Shown in pieces: positions 1-6,789 of a DNA stretch of 8,282 nt. The stretch covers positions 1 through 8,282 of the forward strand of contig DJNY01000170.1 of the NCBI GenBank assembly GCA_002441865.1, read 5' to 3'. The notes beneath the pieces were generated by a model. That model was not told the DNA's origin. It saw only the letters and a list, made by a program, of their open reading frames with translations, and searched no databases. A program made the translations under genes and the position numbers. This stretch comes from Lachnospiraceae bacterium UBA6452 (GTDB taxonomy: Bacteria; Bacillota; Clostridia; Lachnospirales; Lachnospiraceae). Each line of letters begins with the position of its first letter. Within the stretch, counting starts at the first letter, position 1.

Positions 1-13
1 CTCTTTGCTTCTT

Positions 14-286
14 TTATTCCTTTTCCGGTTCTGACAACGACTTTTCATATGCCTCAAGAATGACCTTCTGCATATGGTCTCTTGTCTCGGAGTTGATCGG
101 ATGGGCAATGTCGCGGTATTCTCCATCGGATGCTTTCTTGCTCGGCATCGCAATAAACATTCCCTTTTCACCTTCTATAACTTTGATATCATGTACGACA
201 AACACATCGTCCAAAGTAATGGAAACAACTGCTTTCATCTTTCCTTCTTTTGCAATCTTGCGTACACGAACGTCTGTAATGTTCAT
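14..286 (-). CDS. spoVG: SpoVG family regulatory protein
   Basis: This encodes a 90-residue SpoVG protein, close to the usual 84-100 residues of the family. The N-terminal ITDVRVRKI, the central [14 protein letters not shown], the signature FIAMPSKK (about residues 45-52) and DIAHPINS (about 60-67) are all present, so identification is secure. SpoVG is a small cytoplasmic nucleic-acid-binding protein. In Bacillus it affects septation and sporulation, and in other Firmicutes it acts as a pleiotropic DNA/RNA-binding regulator. The ATG start is supported by a Shine-Dalgarno AGGGGGAA eight bases upstream. The gene begins 34 bases after glgD on the same strand, so it may be co-transcribed with glgCD. 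A weak TATACT at 313-318 could be its own -10, but no good -35 or sigma-H site is visible. The acidic tail (residues 86-90) is typical. The terminator, if any, lies beyond the window. Confidence 0.95.
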   Translation of the reverse strand: MNITDVRVRKIAKEGKMKAVVSITLDDVFVVHDIKVIEGEKGMFIAMPSKKASDGEYRDIAHPINSETRDHMQKVILEAYEKSLSEPEKE

Positions 287-320
287 CTTAAATTCCCCCT
301 TTATCGAATTTTAGTATAAA

Positions 321-1439
321 CTACATGACATAGCGGTCGTTTTTCTCAATGACGATCTTAATATCATTTTCCCCTTTATGGTAAGAATTTGCATGGATCG
401 TATCATGGCTTTCCACGATACAATTCTCAATGTAAGTATTGTCACCGATATAAACATCATTCAGGATGATGGAATTCTTAATAGTACAATTACTTCCCAC
501 AAATACCTTCTTGAAGATGATTGAATTCTCTACTGTACCGTTGATGATGCTTCCGCTGGAGATCAGGCTGTTCTTGATCTGCGCACCCACATTATATTTT
601 GCAGGAGGAAGATCATCTACTTTGGAGTAGATATCCGGATACTGACGGAAGAAATAATCTCTGACATCCGGCTTCAGGAAATCCATATTCGCATTGAAAT
701 AATCTTCTACTGTTGCAATGTTTTTCCAGTAATCCCGGATCTTATAGCCATAGATTCTCTTCAGATTCTTGTAACGGATCAGAATATCCTTTACAAAATC
801 ATACTGCCCTTCTTCAGCAGCCTTCTCGATCAGCTCAATGAGCTGACGGCGACGGATCACATAAATACCGCAGGAAATTGTATTTGAATTTGCTACGATC
901 GGTTTCTCTTCAAACTCTTCGATACGGCTTTCCTCATTCATCTTTAAGATACCGTAACGGTCTACATTTTCGCCTGCTGGCATATCTTTGCATACTACCG
1001 TAATATCAGCTTTCTTTGCGATATGATATTCCAGTACCTTATTATAATCCATTTTATAAACGCAGTCGCCGGAAGCGATCACGACATATGGCTCATGACT
1101 TTCCTTCAGGAAATCCAGATTCTGGTAGATCGCATCTGCTGTTCCACGGTACCAGGAACTGTTCTCACTTGTAACGGTAGGTGTAAAAACAGAAAGGCCT
1201 CCCTGTTTTCTACCGAAATCCCACCATTTGGAAGAGCTCAGATGCTCATTCAGACTCCTCGCATTATACTGTGTAAATACTGCCACACGCTGAATGCGCG
1301 AATTTGTCATATTACTCAGGGCAAAATCGATACTGCGGTAACTGCCCGCTACAGGCATTGCAGCAATCGCACGCTTCTGCGACAGCTCTTTCATTCTGTG
1401 ATTGTTTCCACCTGCTAAGATAATTCCTATTGCTCTCAT
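321..1439 (-). CDS. glgD: GlgD subunit of glucose-1-phosphate adenylyltransferase
   Basis: This 372-residue protein is a paralogue of the adjacent GlgC. It has an N-terminal nucleotidyltransferase domain (about residues 1-240) and a C-terminal left-handed beta-helix rich in hexapeptide-like I/V-N-x-T repeats (about 280-365). The nucleotide loop is degenerate: GGNNHRM at 10-16 replaces the GGxGxRL seen in GlgC. The GDH active-site motif reads GDCVYKMDY at 124-132. The sugar-phosphate motif EFEEKP is kept at 174-179. This pattern is typical of Firmicute GlgD, which in characterised cases has little or no activity alone and forms a heterotetramer with GlgC that alters its kinetics. Its role is thus regulation or support of ADP-glucose synthesis for glycogen in the cytoplasm. 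The start codon overlaps the glgC stop as ATGA, and AGGTGA lies six bases upstream, so translation is probably coupled to glgC. Confidence 0.95.
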   Translation of the reverse strand: MRAIGIILAGGNNHRMKELSQKRAIAAMPVAGSYRSIDFALSNMTNSRIQRVAVFTQYNARSLNEHLSSSKWWDFGRKQGGLSVFTPTVTSENSSWYRGTADAIYQNLDFLKESHEPYVVIASGDCVYKMDYNKVLEYHIAKKADITVVCKDMPAGENVDRYGILKMNEESRIEEFEEKPIVANSNTISCGIYVIRRRQLIELIEKAAEEGQYDFVKDILIRYKNLKRIYGYKIRDYWKNIATVEDYFNANMDFLKPDVRDYFFRQYPDIYSKVDDLPPAKYNVGAQIKNSLISSGSIINGTVENSIIFKKVFVGSNCTIKNSIILNDVYIGDNTYIENCIVESHDTIHANSYHKGENDIKIVIEKNDRYVM

Positions 1440-2710
1440 GACCTGTCACCTGCCTTAATCAAAGTTTTTCCGCTTCCAAGATAGTAATCTGTGTAATCCT
1501 CAACCGTTGTAATACCGGATACTACAGAATTCTTACCTACCGTTACCTTGGAAGGAATCACGGATTTTTCTCCTATTGTGACAAGTCCATGATTATAAAT
1601 ATGCGGATCTGTTTCGTTGTCTACTTCTTCGCCGATGCCCAGCTTGACATAGTCACCGATCTCAACATTTTCCGCAACGATTGCCTTATTCAGTTCACAG
1701 CCTTTACCGATCTGTGTCTCATTCATAATGATAGAATCCCGTACAACAGTGTCTGCACCGATCGTTACGCCGCAGCCGATAACGGAATTATAAACTTTAC
1801 CGTAAATCTGGGAACCTTCACCGATGATGCATTTCTCGATCTCACTGTCGGATGAGATATACTGCGGTGGCAGGATATCACTCTTTGTATAGATCTTCCA
1901 GTATTCTTCATACAGATTGAATTCCGGAACGATGTCGATCAGCTCCATATTTGCTTCCCAGTAGGAATTCAGCGTTCCTACATCTTTCCAGTAGCCATTG
2001 AACTCGTATGCATAGCACGGAGCTCCGTTGGAATGGCAATACGGAATGACGTGTTTACCAAAGTCAAGCGCCGGCTGGGATGCATTTGCAATCAGTGCTT
2101 CCTTTAATGTCTTCCAGTTAAATATGTAAATACCCATACTTGCAAGATTGCTTCGTGGGTTTGCCGGTTTTTCTTCAAATTCGCTGATCTTACGGTCTTC
2201 GTCTGTGATCAGGATACCAAATCTCTTGGCCTCCTCAAGCGGGACAGGCATTGCAGCCAGTGTAACCTCTGCACCCTTTGCCTTATGATAATCCAGCATT
2301 ACCTCATAATCCATTTTATAAATATGATCTCCGGAAAGGATCAATACATAATCCGGATTATAGCTGTCCATATACTCAATATTCTGATAGATGGCATTTG
2401 CCGTTCCTGTATACCATTCCGTATCTGTGCTCTTCTCGTATGGCGGAAGTACGGAAACACCGCCGATATTACGATCCAGATCCCACGGAATACCAATTCC
2501 AATGTGTGTATTTAACCGAAGCGGCTGATACTGTGTTAAAACACCTACTGTATCAACTCCCGAATTAATGCAGTTACTAAGCGGAAAGTCAATGATTCTG
2601 TATTTTCCCCCAAACGCTACTGCTGGTTTCGCAACCTTCGCAGTTAATACACCAAGTCTGCTGCCCTGACCTCCAGCTAAAAGCATGGCGATCATCTCTT
2701 TTTTGATCAT
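1436..2710 (-). CDS. glgC: glucose-1-phosphate adenylyltransferase catalytic subunit (ADP-glucose pyrophosphorylase)
   Basis: This 424-residue enzyme makes ADP-glucose from ATP and glucose 1-phosphate, the committed step of bacterial glycogen synthesis. All the hallmarks are intact: the nucleotide-binding [10 protein letters not shown] at 10-19, [19 protein letters not shown] at 28-46, [12 protein letters not shown] at 99-110, the catalytic GDHIYKMDY at 127-135, and EFEEKP at 177-182 with the glucose-1-phosphate lysine. The C-terminal part (about 290-415) is a left-handed beta-helix with repeated I-G-x-x-x/V turns, as in allosteric family members. The ATG start at 2710 follows AAGGGGTGA and gives the N-terminus usual in Firmicutes. 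It is the first gene of a glgC-glgD unit, with a promoter at about 2793-2821. No glycogen synthase, branching enzyme or phosphorylase gene lies in the window, so those would have to be elsewhere in the genome. Confidence 0.97.
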   Translation of the reverse strand: MIKKEMIAMLLAGGQGSRLGVLTAKVAKPAVAFGGKYRIIDFPLSNCINSGVDTVGVLTQYQPLRLNTHIGIGIPWDLDRNIGGVSVLPPYEKSTDTEWYTGTANAIYQNIEYMDSYNPDYVLILSGDHIYKMDYEVMLDYHKAKGAEVTLAAMPVPLEEAKRFGILITDEDRKISEFEEKPANPRSNLASMGIYIFNWKTLKEALIANASQPALDFGKHVIPYCHSNGAPCYAYEFNGYWKDVGTLNSYWEANMELIDIVPEFNLYEEYWKIYTKSDILPPQYISSDSEIEKCIIGEGSQIYGKVYNSVIGCGVTIGADTVVRDSIIMNETQIGKGCELNKAIVAENVEIGDYVKLGIGEEVDNETDPHIYNHGLVTIGEKSVIPSKVTVGKNSVVSGITTVEDYTDYYLGSGKTLIKAGDRS

Positions 2711-2725
2711 ACTGTCACCCCTTAC

Positions 2726-2751
2726 TTGTGTAATATCGATTTTTTACACAA
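2726..2751 (-). promoter_or_regulatory. Inverted repeat in the glgC leader, next to the ribosome binding site
   Basis: TTGTGTAA (2726-2733) and TTACACAA (2744-2751) are perfect 8-bp inverted arms separated by 10 bases. They lie inside the predicted glgC 5' untranslated region, and the near arm ends four bases before the AAGGGGTGA ribosome binding site. In RNA this would form an AU-rich hairpin directly upstream of the start; in DNA it could be an operator. The spacing does not match the Rex consensus despite the TTGTG...CACAA ends. Function is unknown. Confidence 0.4.
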
Positions 2752-2792
2752 TATTTTCCGAAATCTATCATTTCAGTTTCATCGATATTTTG

Positions 2793-2821
2793 ATTATAGC
2801 ATATAATAATGATAAAGTGAA
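2793..2821 (-). promoter_or_regulatory. Probable sigma-A promoter of glgC-glgD(-spoVG)
   Basis: On the minus strand, TTCACT (2816-2821, -35, four of six matches) and a perfect TATAAT (2793-2798, -10) are separated by the ideal 17 bp. TGC immediately precedes the -10, giving an extended -10 element (TGnTATAAT). Transcription would start near 2786, leaving a leader of about 75 nucleotides before the glgC ATG. Confidence 0.75.
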
Positions 2822-2858
2822 TGTTTTTTACAAATAAAATCCGTCTTTTTTCAGTTTA

Positions 2859-2912
2859 TTTTGTACAAAAAGTCAAATAATCCGCCTTTATTTTTCTGCT
2901 TTTTGTACAAAA
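2859..2912. promoter_or_regulatory. Pair of identical 12-bp palindromes, candidate operators
   Basis: TTTTGTACAAAA occurs at 2859-2870 and again at 2901-2912. Each copy is perfectly self-complementary, and the centres are exactly 42 bp apart, about four helical turns. They lie in the divergent region, roughly 80 and 120 bp upstream of the predicted glgC transcription start. Weaker look-alikes are at 2824-2835 (TTTTTTACAAAT) and 2953-2964 (TTTTGTAAAATT). A homodimeric repressor or activator binding cooperatively would fit, but I cannot name it. The local AT-richness raises the chance of imperfect copies more than of the two perfect ones. Confidence 0.5.
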
Positions 2913-2999
2913 TTTCTTTTCTATATTTTCCCCAAAAAATATCTATCACTTTTTTTGTAAAATTTGTCTAAAATGCATCTGTATTTTTCATTCCCTCTC

Positions 3000-3029
3000 T
3001 TGTGCAGATGATATTCTTTAGAGTATAAT
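3000..3029 (+). promoter_or_regulatory. Possible murC promoter
   Basis: A perfect TATAAT sits at 3024-3029 with a poor -35 (TTGTGC at 3000-3005, 18-bp spacer). Transcription would start near 3036, giving a leader of about 36 nucleotides. The murC ribosome binding site AGGAAG is at 3059-3064, seven bases before the ATG. Confidence 0.5.
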
Positions 3030-3071
3030 GGTTCTGATCCAATCAAACATATTTTAATAGGAAGTGTCATT

Positions 3072-4463
3072 ATGTATCAAATCGATTTTAATAAACCAAT
3101 TGCCATCCACTTTATCGGGATCGGCGGTATCAGCATGAGCGGTCTTGCTGAAATTTTACTGGACCGCGGATTCCGTGTCAGCGGTTCCGATGCCAAAGAA
3201 AGTGATCTGACAAAGCATCTGATCCAAAAAGGTGCTGTCGTAAAATATGGGCAGCGTGCCTCCAACATCACGGATGACATCCAGCTTGTTGTTTATACAG
3301 CAGCGATCCATCCGGATAATCCCGAGCTCATGGAAGCAGAGAAAAAGAATATCCCCTGTATGACAAGAGCAGTCCTGCTCGGTGAAATCATGCAGAACTA
3401 TCAGACACCGATCGCCATCAGCGGAACGCATGGTAAAACAACGACCACATCCATGTTGTCCGAAATCCTGCTGGCAATGGACACAGATCCTACTTTATCG
3501 ATCGGCGGTATTTTAAAAGATATTGGTGGTAATATCAGAATCGGAAGTTCTGAGCTTTTTGTCGCAGAAGCATGCGAGTATACAAACAGCTTTTTAAGCT
3601 TTTTTCCAAAGATCAGCGCGATTCTGAATATCGACGCCGACCATCTGGACTTTTTCAAGGATCTGCAGGATATCCGCAATTCATTCCGTAAATTTGCGTG
3701 TCTGCTTCCCGCTGACGGAACGCTTGTCATCAATGGCGAGATTGAACATGTTTCCGAGATCACCCACGATCTTCCCTGTCGTGTGATCACGTACGGTTTT
3801 TCGGAAGATTTTGATGTTTATGCAACTGATGTTACCTTTGATGCCATGGCACGCGGGTCTTACCGCATTCATTTAAAGAAGGATGACAGAGAAACTGTTT
3901 TCCCCGTTTCTCTCGGTGTGACGGGTTGCCACAATATTTCCAACTCCATGGCTGCGATCGCGATCGCCTATCTGCTGCTTGACGGAGCTCCGGAAGTGAT
4001 CTGTGAAGCACTGAAAAATTTTAATGGTACTGACAGACGATTCCAGTACAAAGGCAAGCTTCTTGAGACAACTATAATAGATGATTATGCGCATCACCCG
4101 ACAGAAATAACCGCTACCTTAAAAACAGCGCAAAATTATCCGCATAAAAAGCTCTGGTGTGTTTTCCAGCCGCATACTTACACGCGTACCAAAGCACTTC
4201 TGCCGGGATTTGCAAAAGCACTTTCCCTTGCAGACCATGTAGTACTGGCTGATATTTACGCAGCAAGAGAAACGGATACGCTTGGCATCAGCTCCCGTAC
4301 CTTACAGGCTGAAATCGAAAAACTGGGAACGCCTTGCGACTATTTCCCTTCTTTTGACCAGATTGAAAACTTTTTATTGGAAAATTGTGAGCCGAATGAT
4401 CTGTTGATAACTATGGGCGCCGGAGACGTCTATAAAATCGGCGAAAACCTGCTTGGTAAATAA
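3072..4463 (+). CDS. murC: UDP-N-acetylmuramate--L-alanine ligase
   Basis: MurC is the cytoplasmic ATP-dependent ligase that adds L-alanine to UDP-N-acetylmuramic acid, the first amino acid of the peptidoglycan stem peptide. At 463 residues it has the full three-domain Mur ligase layout. There is an N-terminal UDP-binding Rossmann domain with FIGIGGISMSGLA (14-26). The central ATPase domain carries the P-loop SGTHGKTTTT (117-126) and the EACEY and NIDADHLDFF motifs (about 167-196). The C-terminal domain contains DDYAHHPTE (337-345), then QPHTYTRT, and ends with TMGAGDVYKIGE. These motifs separate MurC from MurD, MurE and MurF. The ATG start follows AGGAAG by seven bases. It is divergent from glgC and followed by a DnaA-box-rich gap, so it is probably its own transcription unit, although partial read-through into the downstream replication genes is possible. 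Confidence 0.97.
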   Translation: MYQIDFNKPIAIHFIGIGGISMSGLAEILLDRGFRVSGSDAKESDLTKHLIQKGAVVKYGQRASNITDDIQLVVYTAAIHPDNPELMEAEKKNIPCMTRAVLLGEIMQNYQTPIAISGTHGKTTTTSMLSEILLAMDTDPTLSIGGILKDIGGNIRIGSSELFVAEACEYTNSFLSFFPKISAILNIDADHLDFFKDLQDIRNSFRKFACLLPADGTLVINGEIEHVSEITHDLPCRVITYGFSEDFDVYATDVTFDAMARGSYRIHLKKDDRETVFPVSLGVTGCHNISNSMAAIAIAYLLLDGAPEVICEALKNFNGTDRRFQYKGKLLETTIIDDYAHHPTEITATLKTAQNYPHKKLWCVFQPHTYTRTKALLPGFAKALSLADHVVLADIYAARETDTLGISSRTLQAEIEKLGTPCDYFPSFDQIENFLLENCEPNDLLITMGAGDVYKIGENLLGK

Positions 4464-4464
4464 C

Positions 4465-4520
4465 TTATCCACATTATCCACATTTTTTGGTGTGTAATTC
4501 ACAGAAAAAGATGTGGATAA
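4465..4520. promoter_or_regulatory. DnaA-box cluster A (two tandem boxes plus one inverted)
   Basis: Three perfect consensus DnaA boxes are present: TTATCCACA at 4465-4473 and 4474-4482 on the plus strand with no gap between them, and the reverse complement TGTGGATAA at 4512-4520. A single perfect 9-mer is expected well under once by chance in this window. The cluster begins one base after the murC stop codon. It is likely a binding site for the initiator DnaA, either for transcription control or for DnaA sequestration. Confidence 0.85.
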
Positions 4521-4528
4521 TTTTGTTT
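4474..4528 (+). terminator. Possible murC terminator hairpin built from inverted DnaA boxes
   Basis: TTATCCACAT (4474-4483) pairs with ATGTGGATAA (4511-4520). Inside it TTTTT (4484-4488) pairs with AAAAA (4505-4509), and TGTG (4491-4494) pairs with CACA (4500-4503) around a five-base loop. TTTTGTTT follows at 4521-4528. The long but AT-rich stem with a T-rich tail could stop transcription after murC, though the GC content is low for a strong intrinsic terminator. Confidence 0.4.
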
Positions 4529-4543
4529 ACATAACCTTTATAT

Positions 4544-4559
4544 GGCAGCACCTGCTGCC
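4544..4559. repeat. Short GC-rich hairpin between the DnaA-box clusters
   Basis: GGCAGC (4544-4549) and GCTGCC (4554-4559) flank a four-base loop, giving a perfect 6-bp stem. No T tract follows on either strand, so it is not an obvious terminator. It could mark structure in the intergenic DNA or in a read-through transcript; no function can be assigned. Confidence 0.4.
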
Positions 4560-4622
4560 TGCGTCAAAAAGCGACAATCTATCACACCTTTTCCTGGTTT
4601 ACAAAGCATGCGCGCGGACAAC

Positions 4623-4649
4623 TTATCCACCTTATCCACATTGTCCACA
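4623..4649 (+). promoter_or_regulatory. DnaA-box cluster B (three contiguous boxes)
   Basis: Three 9-mers follow each other without spacing: TTATCCACC at 4623-4631, the perfect TTATCCACA at 4632-4640, and TTGTCCACA at 4641-4649. The outer two each differ from consensus at one base. All face the same way, giving a 9-bp periodic array. The array ends about 70 bp upstream of the -10 of the replication operon, a position suited to DnaA-dependent control of that promoter. Confidence 0.82.
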
Positions 4650-4695
4650 TTTCCCGCAAGCCCAGCATTTACAAGGGTTTGCAGAAAAATGGCTA

Positions 4696-4724
4696 TTTCA
4701 TTTTAAAAATGTCTGTGCTATAAT
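4696..4724 (+). promoter_or_regulatory. Probable promoter of the dnaB/D-like - dnaI-like - prs operon
   Basis: A perfect TATAAT at 4719-4724 is preceded directly by TGC, making an extended -10 (TGnTATAAT). The region 17 bp upstream (4696-4701, TTTCAT) is a poor -35, as is common for extended -10 promoters. Transcription would start near 4731, leaving a leader of about 30 nucleotides. DnaA-box cluster B lies just upstream. Confidence 0.65.
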
Positions 4725-4750
4725 TTCCTTTGCTATTAAAATAAGGTCAG

Positions 4751-5809
4751 GTGAATGAAATGAGTCGTCTTACGATATACAGAGATGATTATAGTGATGC
4801 TACGATCGTATCCAATCAGTTTATTGATGAGTATATGGAAAATGCCAATGATGCGCAGATCAAAGTCTACCTTTATCTGCTGCGCATGATGCATGCCAAT
4901 CTGCCTACGAGCATCTCTGATATCGCAGACAAGTTTAACCATACAGAAAAGGATGTCGTCCGTGCACTTTCCTATTGGGAAAAGAAAAATCTGGTACGGA
5001 TCGAATATGACGAAAACGGCGAGATCCTTGCCCTGCATATGCAGTCCGGCGCTTCTTCCGCGCCCGCTGCTCCCGTCAGTCAAAAGGAAGCCTACACCGA
5101 AGCCCCGCAGCCTAAAGCAGTAAAGAAGGTTTCCGCACCGGAAGTACAGCCGGCAAAGAGCAGACCCTCCTACAGTCTGGATGAGGTCGCTGCTTTCCAG
5201 CAGGAGGAAGAAGCATCCCAGATCATCTTTATCGCGGAACAGTATCTGGGACGGGTTCTGACCGTTCCTGACATCAGGACGATCATCTTCTTATATCAGG
5301 ATCTGCATTTTTCGACCGATCTGATCGATTATCTGATCGAATACTGTGTTGGCAAAGGGCATCGGGAAATGCGCTATATCGAAAAGGTTGCGATCAACTG
5401 GTCAGAAGAAAAGATCACGACTGTCCAGCAGGCAAAACAGCAGTCCCACAAGTACAATAAGATCGTCTACACGGTCATGAACGCACTCGGACGGACAGGC
5501 GCGCCAACAGCAAAGGAAGCGGATTTTGTAAACCGTTGGGAAAAGGAATACGGTTTCACGCATGACATGATCCTCGCAGCCTGCGAAAAAGCAGCTCTTG
5601 CTGTGGATAAAAACCGCATCGAATATACAGACGGCATTTTAAAAAGCTGGCTGAAACAAAATATACATAACCTTTCAGAGGCAGAAGCCGCCAGCAAGGC
5701 TTTTTCCCAGAAGAAACAGACAACTGCTGCAAAGACAAACAGTTTTCATGATTTCAAACAACGCAAATATGACTACGATGCTTTAGAAAAGGAGCTTCTC
5801 AGTAATTAA
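4751..5809 (+). CDS. DnaB/DnaD-family primosome protein (DnaD domain protein)
   Basis: This 352-residue protein appears to belong to the DnaB/DnaD family, which in low-GC Gram-positives bridges DnaA-opened DNA and the helicase loader. Residues about 5-100 resemble a winged-helix N-terminal domain. A Pro/Ala-rich linker spans about 103-140. Two helical DnaD-type repeats follow, one ending YIEKVAINW (209-217) and the other YTDGILKSW (292-300), both fitting the family YxxxILxxW signature. Tandem DnaD domains recall Bacillus DnaB more than DnaD. The GTG at 4751 gives the longest frame, but ATG at 4760 is the better start: AGGTGA at 4749-4754 sits five bases before it, and that would make the protein 349 residues. 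The stop overlaps the next start by one base (TAATG), and that neighbour is a helicase loader, as in the Bacillus dnaB-dnaI pair. Confidence 0.88.
   Translation: MNEMSRLTIYRDDYSDATIVSNQFIDEYMENANDAQIKVYLYLLRMMHANLPTSISDIADKFNHTEKDVVRALSYWEKKNLVRIEYDENGEILALHMQSGASSAPAAPVSQKEAYTEAPQPKAVKKVSAPEVQPAKSRPSYSLDEVAAFQQEEEASQIIFIAEQYLGRVLTVPDIRTIIFLYQDLHFSTDLIDYLIEYCVGKGHREMRYIEKVAINWSEEKITTVQQAKQQSHKYNKIVYTVMNALGRTGAPTAKEADFVNRWEKEYGFTHDMILAACEKAALAVDKNRIEYTDGILKSWLKQNIHNLSEAEAASKAFSQKKQTTAAKTNSFHDFKQRKYDYDALEKELLSN
5602..5610 (-). promoter_or_regulatory. Isolated perfect DnaA box inside the DnaB/DnaD-like gene
   Basis: TGTGGATAA, the reverse complement of TTATCCACA, lies within the coding sequence over Val-Asp-Lys codons. 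It is about 950 bases from cluster B. It may be a chance match, but it is the only perfect DnaA box in the window outside the murC intergenic region. Confidence 0.35.
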
Positions 5810-6777
5810 TGATCACAAATTCCCAGTTTAAGGCGATCACTGCCAACTACGAAAAAATACAGAATAAAAACCGCCATATCCTTCTGCAGCGTAAGGAAGA
5901 GATTTATGCCAGACTGCCTGCCTATCGGGAGCTGGAACAGCAGATTTCCAGTCTGTGCATTGCGCAGGGGCGCAAACTCCTTGGCGGCGATAAACAGGCG
6001 CTTGATGAAATGAAGGAACAGCTTCACGCACTTTCCGCACAGAAGCAGCAGATGCTTAAGGAGCATGGCTATCCGGCCGATTATCTGGAGCCAGTTTATG
6101 ACTGTCCGGACTGTCATGACACAGGATATCTGCCGGATCACAGTAAGTGCCACTGCATGAAGCAGAAAATAGCACATTATCTGTATGAGCAGTCAGGTCT
6201 TGAGAATTTACTGGAAACTGAAAATTTTTCTCATCTTTCGACTGCTTACTACCAGGGTGAAGATCTGGTGCGGTTTGAGAAGGCCGTGCAAAATGCCAGA
6301 AAATTTGTATCAGATTTCAGTTCCCACTACCACAATCTGCTTTTTTATGGTACAGTAGGTACCGGGAAATCGTTTTTATCCTGTTGTATTGCAAAAGAAT
6401 TACTGGATGCAGGCTACTGTGTTCTCTATTTCAGTGCCTGTTCTTTATTCGATAGAATTTCCGAATACACCTTCGGTTCCAGGGATCGTGAGAATCTTGC
6501 ACAGCTCTATCAGGATCTGTACGCATGCGATCTTCTGATCATTGACGATCTCGGGACAGAGCTTGCCAACGGATTTGTTGCTTCCGAGCTTTTCACGATC
6601 TTAAATGAAAGGCATCTGCGCAAAAGATCCACCATCATTTCCAGCAACATTTCACTGGAAGAACTCAGCGAGCATTATTCGGAAAGACTGTTTTCCCGCA
6701 TTACCAGTAATTATGAGCTTTTTAAATTTACCGGTTCCGATATCCGGATTCAAAAAAAATTATCAGGCAGAAAGTGA
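5809..6777 (+). CDS. DnaI/DnaC-like AAA+ helicase loader
   Basis: This 322-residue ATPase resembles Bacillus DnaI, which loads the replicative helicase onto DNA at origins and restarted forks. The N-terminal part (1-90) is charged and helical, with likely coiled coil, and in the family it contacts the helicase. A Cys cluster CPDC-x11-CHC (C99, C102, C114, C116) matches the zinc-binding region of DnaI-type loaders. The AAA+ domain has Walker A GTVGTGKS (181-188), Walker B LLIIDDLGTE (about 242-251), a sensor-like TIISSN and a candidate arginine finger in SERLFSRI. IS21-family IstB ATPases share the AAA+ fold, but the Cys cluster and the DnaB/DnaD-like partner argue for the loader. The ATG overlaps the upstream stop by one base. 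The nearest ribosome binding site, AAAAGGAG (5787-5794), is 14 bases away, so translational coupling is likely. Confidence 0.9.
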   Translation: MITNSQFKAITANYEKIQNKNRHILLQRKEEIYARLPAYRELEQQISSLCIAQGRKLLGGDKQALDEMKEQLHALSAQKQQMLKEHGYPADYLEPVYDCPDCHDTGYLPDHSKCHCMKQKIAHYLYEQSGLENLLETENFSHLSTAYYQGEDLVRFEKAVQNARKFVSDFSSHYHNLLFYGTVGTGKSFLSCCIAKELLDAGYCVLYFSACSLFDRISEYTFGSRDRENLAQLYQDLYACDLLIIDDLGTELANGFVASELFTILNERHLRKRSTIISSNISLEELSEHYSERLFSRITSNYELFKFTGSDIRIQKKLSGRK

Positions 6778-6789
6778 GGATATTTCATC

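Noticed and set aside
313..341. Sigma-H promoter for spoVG
   Set aside because: No AGGAWWW-type -35 with a GAAT-type -10 could be found in the 34-base gap or the end of glgD; only a weak TATACT is present.
2726..2751. Rex (redox regulator) operator in the glgC leader
   Set aside because: The outer bases resemble TTGTG...CACAA, but the arms are separated by 10 bases, making the site 26 bp rather than the 18-bp Rex consensus.
4465..4649. CRISPR-like or satellite repeat array
   Set aside because: The repeated unit is only 9 bp, has no spacers and matches the DnaA-box consensus.
4464..4750. Chromosomal replication origin (oriC) because of the many DnaA boxes
   Set aside because: There is no dnaA, dnaN, recF, gyrB or rpmH nearby, no clear AT-rich unwinding region separate from the promoter, and the clusters sit where they would regulate the loader operon. 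An origin cannot be excluded by sequence alone but is less likely.
4513..4758. Small 81-codon open frame between murC and the DnaB/DnaD-like gene
   Set aside because: It runs through the DnaA boxes and the promoter, has no ribosome binding site, and its predicted peptide has no family character.
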